From Gammaproteobacteria bacterium (GTDB lineage: Bacteria; Pseudomonadota; Gammaproteobacteria; Eutrophobiales; Eutrophobiaceae): DNA of 41,047 nt. The translations under genes were made by a program, and so were the position numbers. Shown here piece by piece: positions 1-8,994 of the stretch. The notes beneath the pieces were generated by a model. The model did not search any database, had not been told where the DNA came from, and worked only from the letters and a program-made list of their open reading frames with translations. Position 1 is the first letter of the stretch. Every line of letters starts with the position of its first letter. The stretch covers positions 1-41,047 of the forward strand of contig JACORW010000023.1 of NCBI GenBank assembly GCA_016179185.1, given 5' to 3'.

Positions 1-803
1 AGAACGGATGGCACGGAATACCAGACGCTGATCCGGTTCGATTCAATGAACTGGATCAGGCTGGCCGGGAAAAATGCCGCCATCTCCGGCACCAGATGCA
101 CCGTGGCGCCGATCTTCACGCTCACGAACAGATCCAGGATCGAGAGATCGAAATGGAACGGCGCGTGATTGGAGAACTGATCGTCCTCGCGAACATCGAA
201 ACACTCGCTTACCCAGTCAATGAAGGCCAGTGCATTGCGATGGGAGATCATGACGCCCTTGGGCACGCCGGTGGAGCCGGATGTGTAAAGAATGTAGGCG
301 AGATCGGATTCGATGGCGGGATTTTCCGGGGCCGCGCCGGTTTCAGCATCGGCGTCCCGGTGCAGCCGCCAGCGCATCGGCCCATCCTCGGCGGGCGTCT
401 CGGGGGATCCGTCCATGAGCAGCACGAGCTCCACACCCCACTGACTGAAGAGGCCGGGCGTGAGGGCCTTCACCTTGGCGGAAGTGGTCAACAGATGGCG
501 GACCGCGCAATCCCGCAGGATCAGCCCGAGGCGCTGCGCAGGCGCCATGGGATCCAGCGGCACGTAGGCGGCGCCCGCCTTCAGGATCGCGAATATGCCC
601 AGCACCGTTTCCACGGACTTGTTCAGATAAATCCCGACGCGATCCCCGGGTTGCACGCCTTCCCGGCGCAGCAGCCCGGCAAGGCGATTGGACTCATCCT
701 CCAGTTGCCCATAGGAAAGCGCACGGCCGGCGCAGGTGACGGCGGTCTTCCCCGGAACTCGCGCGGCCGTCGTGCTCAGCAGGTGCGACAGAAGATAGGC
801 CAT
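1..803 (-). CDS. NRPS-type amino-acid adenylation domain protein (3' part outside the window)
   Basis: This gene reads on the minus strand from an ATG at 803 and is still open at base 1, so about 267 N-terminal residues are visible. It starts MAYLLSHLLSTTAARVPGKT. The adenylate-forming core motif YTSGSTGVPKG lies at about residues 173-183, followed by SHRNALAFIDWV and the NHAPFHFDLSILDLF segment typical of NRPS and D-alanyl-carrier-protein-ligase-type adenylation domains. The family activates a carboxylic or amino acid as acyl-AMP and loads it on a carrier thiol or CoA. The residues that set substrate specificity are mostly beyond the window, so no substrate is proposed. It is divergent from the MFS/halogenase genes, which suggests a specialised-metabolite locus (inference). 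A GGAG sits rather far upstream, about 12 nt from the ATG. An acyl-CoA ligase role is a possible alternative. Confidence 0.85.
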   Translation of the reverse strand, partial: MAYLLSHLLSTTAARVPGKTAVTCAGRALSYGQLEDESNRLAGLLRREGVQPGDRVGIYLNKSVETVLGIFAILKAGAAYVPLDPMAPAQRLGLILRDCAVRHLLTTSAKVKALTPGLFSQWGVELVLLMDGSPETPAEDGPMRWRLHRDADAETGAAPENPAIESDLAYILYTSGSTGVPKGVMISHRNALAFIDWVSECFDVREDDQFSNHAPFHFDLSILDLFVSVKIGATVHLVPEMAAFFPASLIQFIESNRISVWYSVPSV

Positions 804-940
804 GTTTGTCGAGACTCCGTGACGGGGGGACAAATATAAATTCAGTGACTTATAAAAACCTCGTCGGCAGAGTGGCCGGCGATTGAGGCTTGGGGACAGC
901 GTGCCAGGACCCCGGACCTGTTCAAATGCCGGTAAATCTC

Positions 941-1004
941 TATGTGATGCAATTCACACTTGGCGGCGATTCTATGTGATGCAATTCACACTTGGCGGCG
1001 ATTC
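941..1004. repeat. Two tandem copies of a 32-bp unit
   Basis: Copies at 941-972 and 973-1004 are identical. Each begins TATGTGATGCAATTCACAC and ends GGCGGCGATTC. The duplication doubles a CRP-like palindrome in the gap between two divergent genes. A 32-bp period is about three helical turns, so both sites lie on the same DNA face. Confidence 0.95.
943..990. promoter_or_regulatory. Two perfect CRP/Crp-Fnr-type boxes
   Basis: TGTGATGCAATTCACA occurs at 943-958 and again at 975-990. Each matches the CRP half-site pattern TGTGA-N6-TCACA exactly. They lie about 140 bp upstream of the adenylation gene start at 803 and about 160 bp upstream of the MFS start at 1150. A weak -10-like TACATT at 1031-1036 would put a start about 60 bp from the centre of the second box, a spacing usual for CRP-activated promoters. 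That assignment is tentative. A CRP-family activator is inferred from the pattern only. Confidence 0.7.
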
Positions 1005-1149
1005 CATCACAGTCGTCCCGCGCAGTCTGGTACATTCCGGGGTATGAGGAACCTCACTCAATCGTATTGTTCTCCGGTCAGGAGTATACCACCCAGCCGT
1101 AATGAAGCCCGTGCCCCACAGGGGTACCGCCAACTTTAAGGAGCAGTCA

Positions 1150-2772
1150 GTGGATCGAAGAGATACATCAACGCTTGGCGGGATAACGTTCCATCACCCC
1201 GGCGCGTTCTGGTTCGGGGCGATGGCCGTCACCGCGGGTGTGCTGTTGCACCTGCCCATGTACCTGATGGGCCGTGATATCGGTTACAGACTGACCGGCA
1301 TGCCAATGGACACGCCGATGATGTTGGGAATGGCGGCCATCATCATCGGGTTGCTTGCCAGCCTGTACGGTCTGTTTCCACGGATCGCCGCCGCAAACCC
1401 GGCTTCGGCGCAGATCCGGATCAGCGCGCTGGATGATGCCCCGCTCACCGCGGCCCATTTCGGCCTGCTGGCGGCCATGGCGATCGCCGTGACCATTGAC
1501 CTGATGAAGCCGACGGCCCTGGCCTTCGTGATGCCCGGCATGACGGTGGAATACGGCCTCAAGTCACCGCTGAATCCGGGCGGCACGATCCCGGCCGTAT
1601 TGATCGCGTTCTCGGGGATCACCGGCACCGTGCTGGGGTCGTTTTTGTGGGGCTGGCTGGGGGACCGAATCGGCCGGCGCGCTTCGATTCTCTACGCCGG
1701 TATCGGATTCATCGCCACCTCCATCTGCGGAGCGATGCCGGATTTCTACTGGAACGTGGCGATGTGCTTCCTGATGGGACTCGCCGTGGGGGGCATGTTG
1801 CCGATCTGTTACGCGCTGCTCGCGGAGACCATCCCGGCCCGGCACCGGGGCTGGCTGATGATCCTGATCGGCGCGGACATTGCCGGGGCCTACGTTCTGA
1901 CAAGCTGGCTCGCCGCGGCACTTGTGCCCGAGTATAGCTGGCGCATCCTGTGGCTGATCGGCATGCCCACGGGCGTGGTATTCATCCTGATGAATCGCTG
2001 GATCCCGGAGTCCCCGCGCTTTCTGCTTGCGAACGGGCGCGGGGCCGAGGCGCGCGTGGTCATGGCGCGGTACGGAGCCAAAGTGCTCGAGTCTGCCGAA
2101 GCGGACGAACCGCCCCAGGATTCCTCACTGAGCGGGTGGCGCGATCTGGCGCGCGGTAAATACCTGGGCCTCACCCTCGTGGTCGGCTGCCTCGGGCTGG
2201 GAGTGGGGCTGGTGCTGTTCGGCTTCAATCTGTGGATCCCGACCAATCTGCGCCGTCTTGGTTTCGCGGAGGCCGACACGCTGTTGCGCAACGCGGCGCT
2301 GATGGGGCTGCCGTTCACGGTTGCCGTCGCGTGGATGTACGGCTTCTGGAGCAGCCGCAAGACCATTATCGTGCTCACGTCCCTGACTGCCGCCGCGCTG
2401 CTCGGGTTTGTTCTCGCCGGCGATGCCATCGTGAGCAACCGGGCGCTGCTTTACCTGTTGCTGATCGTGCCGGTGTGGGGGATCAGCTCGGTGACGGCGG
2501 TGTTGTCGGTTTACAGTTCGGAGATCTATCCGACGCGGGTCCGTTCCAAGGGCACCGGGTTCGCGGCCGGGATGAGCAAATTCGGCGGCGTGGCCATCAT
2601 TGCCGCGGTATTGTCGGGCTTCGCAACGCCGTCCCTTGCCACCGTGGCCCTCGTCGGCGCGGTGCCCATGGTCCTCGCGGTGATTGCGGTGGCCTGTTTT
2701 GGCGTCGAAACGTGCAGGCAGCGGCTGGAAGACATCACGGCCGGCGGCACCACAGCAGTTGAACCCGGTTAG
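1150..2772 (+). CDS. MFS transporter
   Basis: A 540-residue integral membrane protein of the major facilitator superfamily. It carries the MFS loop-2/3 signature WGWLGDRIGRRASILY and a sugar-porter-like WIPESPRFLL after the sixth helix. Roughly twelve or more hydrophobic segments are visible, including one or two extra near the N-terminus before a soluble stretch at about residues 75-100. The start is the GTG at 1150, because AAGGAG at 1138-1143 stands six bases upstream. An in-frame ATG at 1102 has no comparable site and would add 16 non-hydrophobic residues. The halogenase-like gene follows 31 bp later on the same strand, so the two are probably co-transcribed. Export of, or resistance to, a halogenated product is a reasonable inference. 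The substrate is not readable from the sequence. Confidence 0.9.
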   Translation: MDRRDTSTLGGITFHHPGAFWFGAMAVTAGVLLHLPMYLMGRDIGYRLTGMPMDTPMMLGMAAIIIGLLASLYGLFPRIAAANPASAQIRISALDDAPLTAAHFGLLAAMAIAVTIDLMKPTALAFVMPGMTVEYGLKSPLNPGGTIPAVLIAFSGITGTVLGSFLWGWLGDRIGRRASILYAGIGFIATSICGAMPDFYWNVAMCFLMGLAVGGMLPICYALLAETIPARHRGWLMILIGADIAGAYVLTSWLAAALVPEYSWRILWLIGMPTGVVFILMNRWIPESPRFLLANGRGAEARVVMARYGAKVLESAEADEPPQDSSLSGWRDLARGKYLGLTLVVGCLGLGVGLVLFGFNLWIPTNLRRLGFAEADTLLRNAALMGLPFTVAVAWMYGFWSSRKTIIVLTSLTAAALLGFVLAGDAIVSNRALLYLLLIVPVWGISSVTAVLSVYSSEIYPTRVRSKGTGFAAGMSKFGGVAIIAAVLSGFATPSLATVALVGAVPMVLAVIAVACFGVETCRQRLEDITAGGTTAVEPG

Positions 2773-2803
2773 CAGCCGGGAGCCCAAGCGTGCGTGCTCA
2801 ACC

Positions 2804-4105
2804 ATGCCTGTAATGCCACCTGACAAGTGTGACGTAGTCGTCATCGGCGGCGGCCCGTCAGGGTCCATGGCCGCCTCTCACCTGGCCAAGGCCGGGTTCT
2901 CCGTCGTGCTGCTGGAAAAGGCCCGGCACCCGCGCCCGACCGTCGGCGAGAGCCTGATCCCGCATTTCTGGAAATACACGGACATGATGGGCGCGAGCCG
3001 CGCCATCGAGGAAGACGGCTTTGTCAAAAAAGGGGGTGGCCTTGCCCTCTGGCACGGCGCCATCCGGCAATTGCGCTTCTGCGACTTTGGTTATTCCCGC
3101 CCGGCCCTGCACGTGGAACGGGACCGGTTCGATCTGTTGCTGCTGAATCAGACCCGCGCCAACGGAGCCCAGGTATTCGAGGAAACCGCGGTAACCGGTC
3201 TCGACGCCAACCTGGACGCGCCGCTGGTCCGGTATCAAACCGTGGATGGGGACGACGGCCAGATCCGCGCCGCCTATGTTGTGGACGCCAGCGGCCAGTC
3301 CGCGATCGTCGCGCGGCAACTGGGCATGCGCCAGTTCGATCCGGACATTCGATTTCTGTCGCTGTGGGGGTATTACCGCGGCGGACGGTACGTGGACATC
3401 GAAGGGCATGTATACCCGTTCGCCAGCCGGCATGAACACCGCCCGGCCACGTTTACCTCCTCGATCGGCGACTGGGGCTGGGTCTGGCACATCACGATGC
3501 GCGACAAGATCAGCGTGGGCGTGATCCTTTCCCCGGAACGGCTCAAGGCCTTCAAGGCCGTGCGCGACACGCCCGAGGCAAAGTTCCAGGGCCTGGTGGC
3601 CGAATGCCCGGTCATCGGGGACCTGTTGCGCGACGCCGAGTTCGAGGGCGAGATGTTCGGCATCAAGGACTATGCCTACAAACCGATGGAGCTGGCCGTC
3701 GGCAATTGTTACCTGGCGGGAGACGCGGCCGCGTTTGTGGATCCCATCAATTCCGCCGGCGTCGTATTCGGCATGTACGCCGGATTTGCCTCGGCATGGT
3801 CCATCGTCGAGTCGTTTCGAAACCCGGGACGCAGCGAAGAATACCGGCGCCGCTACTGCAAGCTCTATGGGGACCGGCTCGCCCTGTTCCGCCTGCTGGC
3901 GCTGCCGCCGGATGCCGTCGGCGTCGAGCGGGCCATCGAGGCAGCCGGCGACGTCGTGACGATGACCAGCACCAGCGAAATCCAGTTGATGTTGCTGACG
4001 GCAATACTCAACCTGCGCTCGGACGGCATCTTGCGGGTCCTCGGAAAATTCGGGCTGAAGAATTCCGTTCCGTTCCGGGCCATTCCGCTGCCGAATGTTG
4101 CCTGA
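2804..4105 (+). CDS. Flavin-dependent halogenase-like FAD oxidoreductase
   Basis: A 433-residue protein opening with the FAD-binding Rossmann motif VVVIGGGPSGSM at residues 11-22, followed by EKARHPRPTVGES. It resembles the flavin-dependent halogenase superfamily. GESLIP is followed by GFVKKGGG with lysines at 75-76, where PltA-like halogenases carry the catalytic lysine. WVWHI at 226-230 matches the halogenase WxWxI motif, but T231 replaces the usual proline. The late FAD motif LAGDAAAFVDPINSAGV is clear. These enzymes use FADH2, O2 and halide to form lysine-bound hypohalous acid. No flavin reductase is present in the window. The start is one of two close ATGs (2804 or 2813), both weakly supported. 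A non-halogenating FAD monooxygenase remains possible because of the missing proline. Confidence 0.75.
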   Translation: MPVMPPDKCDVVVIGGGPSGSMAASHLAKAGFSVVLLEKARHPRPTVGESLIPHFWKYTDMMGASRAIEEDGFVKKGGGLALWHGAIRQLRFCDFGYSRPALHVERDRFDLLLLNQTRANGAQVFEETAVTGLDANLDAPLVRYQTVDGDDGQIRAAYVVDASGQSAIVARQLGMRQFDPDIRFLSLWGYYRGGRYVDIEGHVYPFASRHEHRPATFTSSIGDWGWVWHITMRDKISVGVILSPERLKAFKAVRDTPEAKFQGLVAECPVIGDLLRDAEFEGEMFGIKDYAYKPMELAVGNCYLAGDAAAFVDPINSAGVVFGMYAGFASAWSIVESFRNPGRSEEYRRRYCKLYGDRLALFRLLALPPDAVGVERAIEAAGDVVTMTSTSEIQLMLLTAILNLRSDGILRVLGKFGLKNSVPFRAIPLPNVA

Positions 4106-4178
4106 CCAATGACGACTGAAGCGATACTGAGCGGCATCTCCGTTGTGTTCCCCACCTAGCCATACTTCGACACTTGCG

Positions 4179-4253
4179 GGCCGGCCTTGCGCCGGCCGGG
4201 CGCACAAATAGAAAGGCCGGGAGGATGCCGGAATCCCGGCACCGTCCCGGCCT
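4179..4253. terminator. Two hairpins between convergent genes
   Basis: GGCCGGC at 4179-4185 pairs with GCCGGCC at 4191-4197 across a five-base loop. A second, cruciform-like structure has outer arms AGGCCGGGA (4214-4222) and TCCCGGCCT (4245-4253). Inside it, TGCCGG (4226-4231) pairs with CCGGCA (4236-4241). They lie between the ends of the halogenase (+) and RTX (-) genes and could stop transcription from both sides. There is no long T-run. Confidence 0.6.
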
Positions 4254-4267
4254 GAAGTTTCGTTCCG

Positions 4268-7200
4268 TCAGGCCAGGTCGAAGTCCGCCTGCACCAGCAG
4301 GGAGTCCACGGTCGCAATCAAAGTCAGTTCGCTGGCGCTTATTGCATTCGCGGCCACACCGTCCTCCGAGTAGTAGTAGATGCCCGTTTGCGTCGCGCCG
4401 GTGACAAAAATCAATCCATCTTGTCCGGCGATGGCGGTGACCAGCCCGGTCGTTGCGGCAAGGATAGTCGCAAAACCCGCCTCCGTCAGATCGGCATCCG
4501 TAAACCCGGTCAACTGCCATGCCTCGTGCGGGGTGTTGAAATTGACTGCTCCGTTGGTGGTCCCGAACGTGAACATATCATCGGCCGTTTTGTCGTCCAA
4601 TGTGGTATTCGCGGGCCCGATGAACTGAATGAAGTCGGAGCCGGTCACGAATTGGGAGATGGAGTCAAAACCGGTGTTGGCCCCGGCCGCGCCACCGTCC
4701 GCGGTACTGGTGTACTGAACCACATCCCCATCGCCGTCCGCGGCCCCGACCAGAATGACATCGGCGCCGGCCTCGCCGCGGATCGTATCCACGCCATCGC
4801 CGCCATCCAGCGTGTCAGCGCCGGTGCCGCCGAACAACGTGTCGTTGCCGGCGCCGCCGAGCAACGTGTCGATGGCGCCGCCGCCGTTCAGCGTATCGTC
4901 GCCTGTGCCGCCATCCAGCGCATTGGGGGTGCTGTCGCCAGTGAGCGTGTCATTGCCCGCGCCACCGGTGACGTTTTCAAACCCGCTGAGGGTATCCACC
5001 GCATCGCCGCCGGTCATCGTCTGCGTACTCAGGTCGACGTTCACCGCCACGGTCTGGTCGGAGTAGTCCACGGTATCCGTGTCCGCGCCGCCCACCAGAT
5101 CATCACTGCCCGCACCACCCTGGATGACATCATTGCCGGCGCCGCCGTCAAGCATATTGACGCCGGAATCACCGAACAGCACGTCATTGCCGGCGCCGCC
5201 GAGGACATCTTCAATGCCGCTCAGCGTGTCATCGCCGTCACCTGTCGCCGTGCCCGCATCCAGATTGACCGTCACGCCGGTACCCACGGCACTGTAATCC
5301 GCCGTGTCAATATCGGCACCACCGTCCAGAACATCGTCGCCTGCGCCACCCACGAGCACATCGTCACCCGCGCCGCCATTCAGCGTGTCGTTGCCCATGC
5401 CGCCGTTCAGCGTGTCGTCGCCGGCGCCACCGCTCAGCGTATTGTCTGTGGCGTCACCGGTGAGCACGTCATTGCCCGTACCGCCGGTGACGTTCTCGAA
5501 GTTGCTGATGGTATCCACCGCATCGCCGCCGGACATGCTGTTGTCGCCCAGATTGACCGTCACGTCCGCGGACTGATCCGAGTAATCCAGCGTATCACCG
5601 GTGCCCGTACCGCCATCCAAGATGTCGTTGCCGGCGCCTCCCGAGATCACATCGTCGCCTGCGTCGCCTGCGATCACATCGTTGCCCGCGCCGCCGTCCA
5701 ATGCATTGGCATCGCCGTCGCCGGTGAGCACGTCGTTACCCGAGCCACCGGTGACGTTTTCAACGTCGCTCAGGGTGTCGATCCCCGCGCCACCGGTATC
5801 CTGCGCCGTGCTGACGGCCAGGTTCACCGTGATCGCGGACGAGGCGCTGCTGTAATCGGCTTCATCCGTATCCGCGCCGCCGTTCAGGGTATCGTTACCG
5901 GAGCCGCCCACCAGCACGTCGTCGCCGGCGCCGCCATTGAGCGTATCGTTGCCGGCACCACCGTCCAGCGAATCCGCGCCGGCGCCGCCGGTCAGGGTGT
6001 CGTTGCCTGAACCGCCGATGAGCGTATCCGCGCCGTCGCCGCCGAGTACGCTCTCGATATTGCTCAACGTATCGGTGCCGTCGCCGGTGGCGGTGCCGCC
6101 ATTCAAATTGACGGTCACACCGGTACCCACGGCACTGTAGTCCGCCGTGTCGAACCCGTCGCCGCCGTTCAGCGTGTCATTGCCCGCGCCGCCGGACAGC
6201 GTGTCGTCACCGGCCCCGCCGGACACGGAGTCGTTGCCCGTGCCGCCCGCGAGGACGTCGTTGCCCGCGCCGCCGTCGATGACATCGTCACCACCGCCAC
6301 CATTGACATTGTCGGCGCCGGTGCTGCCGGTCACCGTGTCAGCCGCAGTACCGCCGACGAAGAGCTCGATGCTTACCAGCGTGTCGGACCCTTCGCCGCT
6401 GACGGTACCCGCGCCCAGATCCACCGTGAGCGCAGCGGTAGCCGCGCTGTAATCCGCGGTATCATTGTCCGCCCCGCCGGTCAGCGTGTCGTTCCCGGCC
6501 CCGCCGGACAGCACGTCGTTGCCCGCGCCGCCGTCAATCGAGTCATCGCCCGCGCCGCCGGAGAGCGTGTCATTGCCTGCGCCGCCGCTGATGGTTTCCG
6601 AAGCGGAGCCGCCGATGATGGAGTCATTGCCGGTGCCGGCCAGGAACGTCTCGATGCCGCTCAGCGTGTCTACGCCCGCGGCGCCCGTATCCTGGGCCGT
6701 CGTGAGTCCCAGGTTTACCGTCAGGTCCCCGGTCTCGGCGCTGTAATCCGCCGTGTCGGAATCCGCGCCGCCGGCCAGCGTGTCATTGCCCGCGCCACCG
6801 TTGAGGGTGTCATCGCCCGCGTTGCCGTTCAGGGTGTCATCGCCCGCCGCGCCGATCAGCGTGTCATCACCCGCGCCGCCGTTCAACGTGTCGTTGCCCG
6901 CGCCGCCGGTGATGGAGGCATTGACGGTGATGGAAAAAGTGGCCGGGGAGGTCGTTGCCGTGCCGTCGGTCACGGTGAAATCAAAGCTGCCCGCAACGGA
7001 ATCCGCCACGTTCTGCACGAACACGATGAGACCAGCGTCCAAATCGGCCTGCGAGAAGGTCGTGATGGCCACCGTCGGGGCGCTTGCCAGCGCCACAATG
7101 CCGCCGGTCACGTTGGAAACCGTATAGTCCAGATCCGCGGCCGCATTGTCCGCGTCGGTAACACCCAGCAGGCCGGTCAGATCCAGCGTGGCGCCTTCAT

Positions 7201-8851
7201 TGATCTGCGCGCCCTCATTGGCCGCCACCGTCGGGGCATCGTTGCCCGGCAGGTTAATCAGGCTCTGGTCCACGTCCGGGTGCACCAGCAGCGTCGCACT
7301 GCCGCTGGTGTACGAGTTGAACATCACCCCACCGACGTCCACGTCCGCGCCCGCGGTCCACTCATCCGCCGTCGCAATGACCGAATCCCCGGCGCCGCCG
7401 TCAATGCGCAGCGTGTTGGTGGTATCGGAAAGGGCATTCAACGACGTCTTGTCCAGCGTCACCGAATTGCCGCCGCCTGCAAGGTCAATGATCTCCAGGT
7501 TCTTCAGCGTCGTCCCGGCAAGCGTCGTGATGTCCAGCGCCGTGTCGCTGCTGCCTTCGAGACTCAGCGTGTCATCGCCATCCCCGCCGTTCACCTTGGC
7601 GTCATCAGCGTCGTACACCAGCGTGTCATTGCCGCCACCGCCCTTCAGATTGTCGTCCCCTTCACCGCCGTCCAGGACGTCATCGCCGCCGCCGCCCTTG
7701 AGTGTGTCGGCGCCGGCGCCACCATTCAGTACATCATCGCCACTCTTGCCCAGCACTGTATCGTCACCAGCCGAGCCGGTGATGTCGTCGCCCTCACCAG
7801 ACCCGGAGATCTGCGAGATGTTCTCCAGCGTCATGCCGCTGAAGTCCCACTCCACGGCCGTGTCACCGGCCGCGATCTCGGTCCCGTACTCTTCATCGCC
7901 CGAGATCACTTCCAGACCGGTGCTCGCAGCACTGAACCCGTCCGCCAGCTCCACCGAGTCCACACGGCTCACGTCCAGCGTGTCCGTGGCGTCATCGGTG
8001 CCGCCGTCAAAGATAATGTCGTCCGCGATGCCGTCCCCGTCCTCCACCCGATAGACGTCGTTGCCGGCGCCGCCGTCCATGTCGTCCACACCGTTGCCGC
8101 CGATGAGCAGGTCATCCCCGTACTCACCGTCGAGAATATCGTCGCCGCCGCCGCCCTTGACGGTGTCGTCGTCATCACCGCCGGAGAGCGTGTCATTGCC
8201 GCCACCACCGGCCAGGTTGTCCGCGCCGCCGCCACCATTGATGACGTCGTCACCGCCACCGCCCTTGATCTTGTCATCGCCGGCGGAGCCGGTTATCGAA
8301 TCATCCGCCCCGGAACCCTTGATCAGGCTGATATTGCTCAGCAGCATGCCGGTGAAATCCCAGTTCACCCCCACGTCCCCGCCGAACAGGGTGGTGCCGT
8401 CCTCATCGTCCCCAAAAATCTCCTCCAGACCCGTGGAGGCCGCATCGAAATCGTCGGACAGGAGCAGATCGGTGACCCGCGAGGCATCGAGCTGGTCCGT
8501 GCCGCTGGTGCCGGAATCGGCAAATGTATCCGCCGTGCCTTCGTCCTTGGAGGTGATGCGATAAATGTCGTTGCCCTCGCCACCGTCCACGGTGTCTGCA
8601 CCCTTGCCGCTGTTCAGCAGATCATCGCCATCGCCGCCGTCCATGGTGTCGTCGCCGCCGCCGCCCTTGAGCGAGTCGTTGCCGTTGCCGCCGTCCAGGA
8701 TGTCATTGCCGCCGCCGCCGACAAGCGTGTCGCCTTCCTCCAGACCATTGAGGATGTCATCACCAGCGAGACCTTTGATCAGGTCGCTTTCGGGGCCGGT
8801 TAAGTCGCCATTCAGTGTGTCAGGACCTGTGGTGCCGAAAATGTCGCTCAT
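4268..8851 (-). CDS. Giant RTX calcium-binding protein, probable type I secretion substrate
   Basis: A 1527-residue acidic protein built mainly of glycine-rich nonapeptides (GGxGxDxUx), such as GGAGNDTLNGGAGDD. RTX blocks at about 1-100 and 170-260 flank two copies of a module containing the motif AASTGLE and a WDF(S/T)GM segment. A cadherin-like region starting NDAPTVAANEG lies at about 540-650. A long RTX region follows, in which a module beginning Dx(A/L/V)DYS occurs seven times, each followed by a TVNL-type strand and an (I/F)E segment. The last ~130 residues are non-repetitive and end VDSLLVQADFDLA, like type I secretion signals. There is no Sec signal. RTX repeats fold into calcium-stabilised beta-rolls outside the cell. 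AAGGAG stands five bases before the ATG. No ABC exporter or outer-membrane channel gene is in the window. No enzymatic domain was recognised. Confidence 0.92.
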   Translation of the reverse strand: MSDIFGTTGPDTLNGDLTGPESDLIKGLAGDDILNGLEEGDTLVGGGGNDILDGGNGNDSLKGGGGDDTMDGGDGDDLLNSGKGADTVDGGEGNDIYRITSKDEGTADTFADSGTSGTDQLDASRVTDLLLSDDFDAASTGLEEIFGDDEDGTTLFGGDVGVNWDFTGMLLSNISLIKGSGADDSITGSAGDDKIKGGGGDDVINGGGGADNLAGGGGNDTLSGGDDDDTVKGGGGDDILDGEYGDDLLIGGNGVDDMDGGAGNDVYRVEDGDGIADDIIFDGGTDDATDTLDVSRVDSVELADGFSAASTGLEVISGDEEYGTEIAAGDTAVEWDFSGMTLENISQISGSGEGDDITGSAGDDTVLGKSGDDVLNGGAGADTLKGGGGDDVLDGGEGDDNLKGGGGNDTLVYDADDAKVNGGDGDDTLSLEGSSDTALDITTLAGTTLKNLEIIDLAGGGNSVTLDKTSLNALSDTTNTLRIDGGAGDSVIATADEWTAGADVDVGGVMFNSYTSGSATLLVHPDVDQSLINLPGNDAPTVAANEGAQINEGATLDLTGLLGVTDADNAAADLDYTVSNVTGGIVALASAPTVAITTFSQADLDAGLIVFVQNVADSVAGSFDFTVTDGTATTSPATFSITVNASITGGAGNDTLNGGAGDDTLIGAAGDDTLNGNAGDDTLNGGAGNDTLAGGADSDTADYSAETGDLTVNLGLTTAQDTGAAGVDTLSGIETFLAGTGNDSIIGGSASETISGGAGNDTLSGGAGDDSIDGGAGNDVLSGGAGNDTLTGGADNDTADYSAATAALTVDLGAGTVSGEGSDTLVSIELFVGGTAADTVTGSTGADNVNGGGGDDVIDGGAGNDVLAGGTGNDSVSGGAGDDTLSGGAGNDTLNGGDGFDTADYSAVGTGVTVNLNGGTATGDGTDTLSNIESVLGGDGADTLIGGSGNDTLTGGAGADSLDGGAGNDTLNGGAGDDVLVGGSGNDTLNGGADTDEADYSSASSAITVNLAVSTAQDTGGAGIDTLSDVENVTGGSGNDVLTGDGDANALDGGAGNDVIAGDAGDDVISGGAGNDILDGGTGTGDTLDYSDQSADVTVNLGDNSMSGGDAVDTISNFENVTGGTGNDVLTGDATDNTLSGGAGDDTLNGGMGNDTLNGGAGDDVLVGGAGDDVLDGGADIDTADYSAVGTGVTVNLDAGTATGDGDDTLSGIEDVLGGAGNDVLFGDSGVNMLDGGAGNDVIQGGAGSDDLVGGADTDTVDYSDQTVAVNVDLSTQTMTGGDAVDTLSGFENVTGGAGNDTLTGDSTPNALDGGTGDDTLNGGGAIDTLLGGAGNDTLFGGTGADTLDGGDGVDTIRGEAGADVILVGAADGDGDVVQYTSTADGGAAGANTGFDSISQFVTGSDFIQFIGPANTTLDDKTADDMFTFGTTNGAVNFNTPHEAWQLTGFTDADLTEAGFATILAATTGLVTAIAGQDGLIFVTGATQTGIYYYSEDGVAANAISASELTLIATVDSLLVQADFDLA

Positions 8852-8900
8852 AACCGCTCCTTTATTATTTAGAGGGGGGAAAAGAGGTATTGGAGCCGCC

Positions 8901-8930
8901 TAGATACGCCACTTTGAGGCCGAAAGTCAA
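8901..8930 (-). promoter_or_regulatory. Sigma70-type promoter of the RTX gene
   Basis: On the minus strand TTGACT (8930-8925) and TATCTA (8906-8901) are separated by 18 bp. The predicted start near 8894 gives a leader of about 43 nt ahead of the RTX ATG at 8851. This suggests the RTX gene is transcribed independently of the upstream oxidoreductase gene. Confidence 0.6.
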
Positions 8931-8973
8931 TCCGGATATGCGGACCTGCGACACAATTAAAATCTGGGGGTAA

Positions 8974-8994
8974 AAATCACCCCGCCGGTGATTT
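8974..8994 (-). terminator. Terminator overlapping the AOR stop codon
   Basis: On the minus strand AAATCACC (8994-8987), a five-base loop and GGTGATTT (8981-8974) form an 8-bp stem running straight into a short T-run. The stop codon at 8979-8977 lies in the descending arm. It separates the oxidoreductase transcript from the RTX promoter. Confidence 0.6.

Noticed and set aside
96-839. Long plus-strand open frame
   Set aside because: It is antisense to the adenylation-domain gene, which has clear family motifs. The antisense frame has none.
941-1004. CRISPR or iteron array
   Set aside because: There are only two copies, no spacers, no cas or rep genes, and a CRP palindrome explains the core.
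1102-1149. ATG start for the MFS transporter at 1102
   Set aside because: No ribosome site precedes it, whereas the GTG at 1150 follows AAGGAG at ideal distance.
4388-8803. Several long plus-strand frames opposite the RTX gene (540, 507 and 302 codons)
   Set aside because: They arise from the periodic GC-rich RTX codons. Their products are low-complexity Ala/Val or Pro/Ser strings without ribosome sites.
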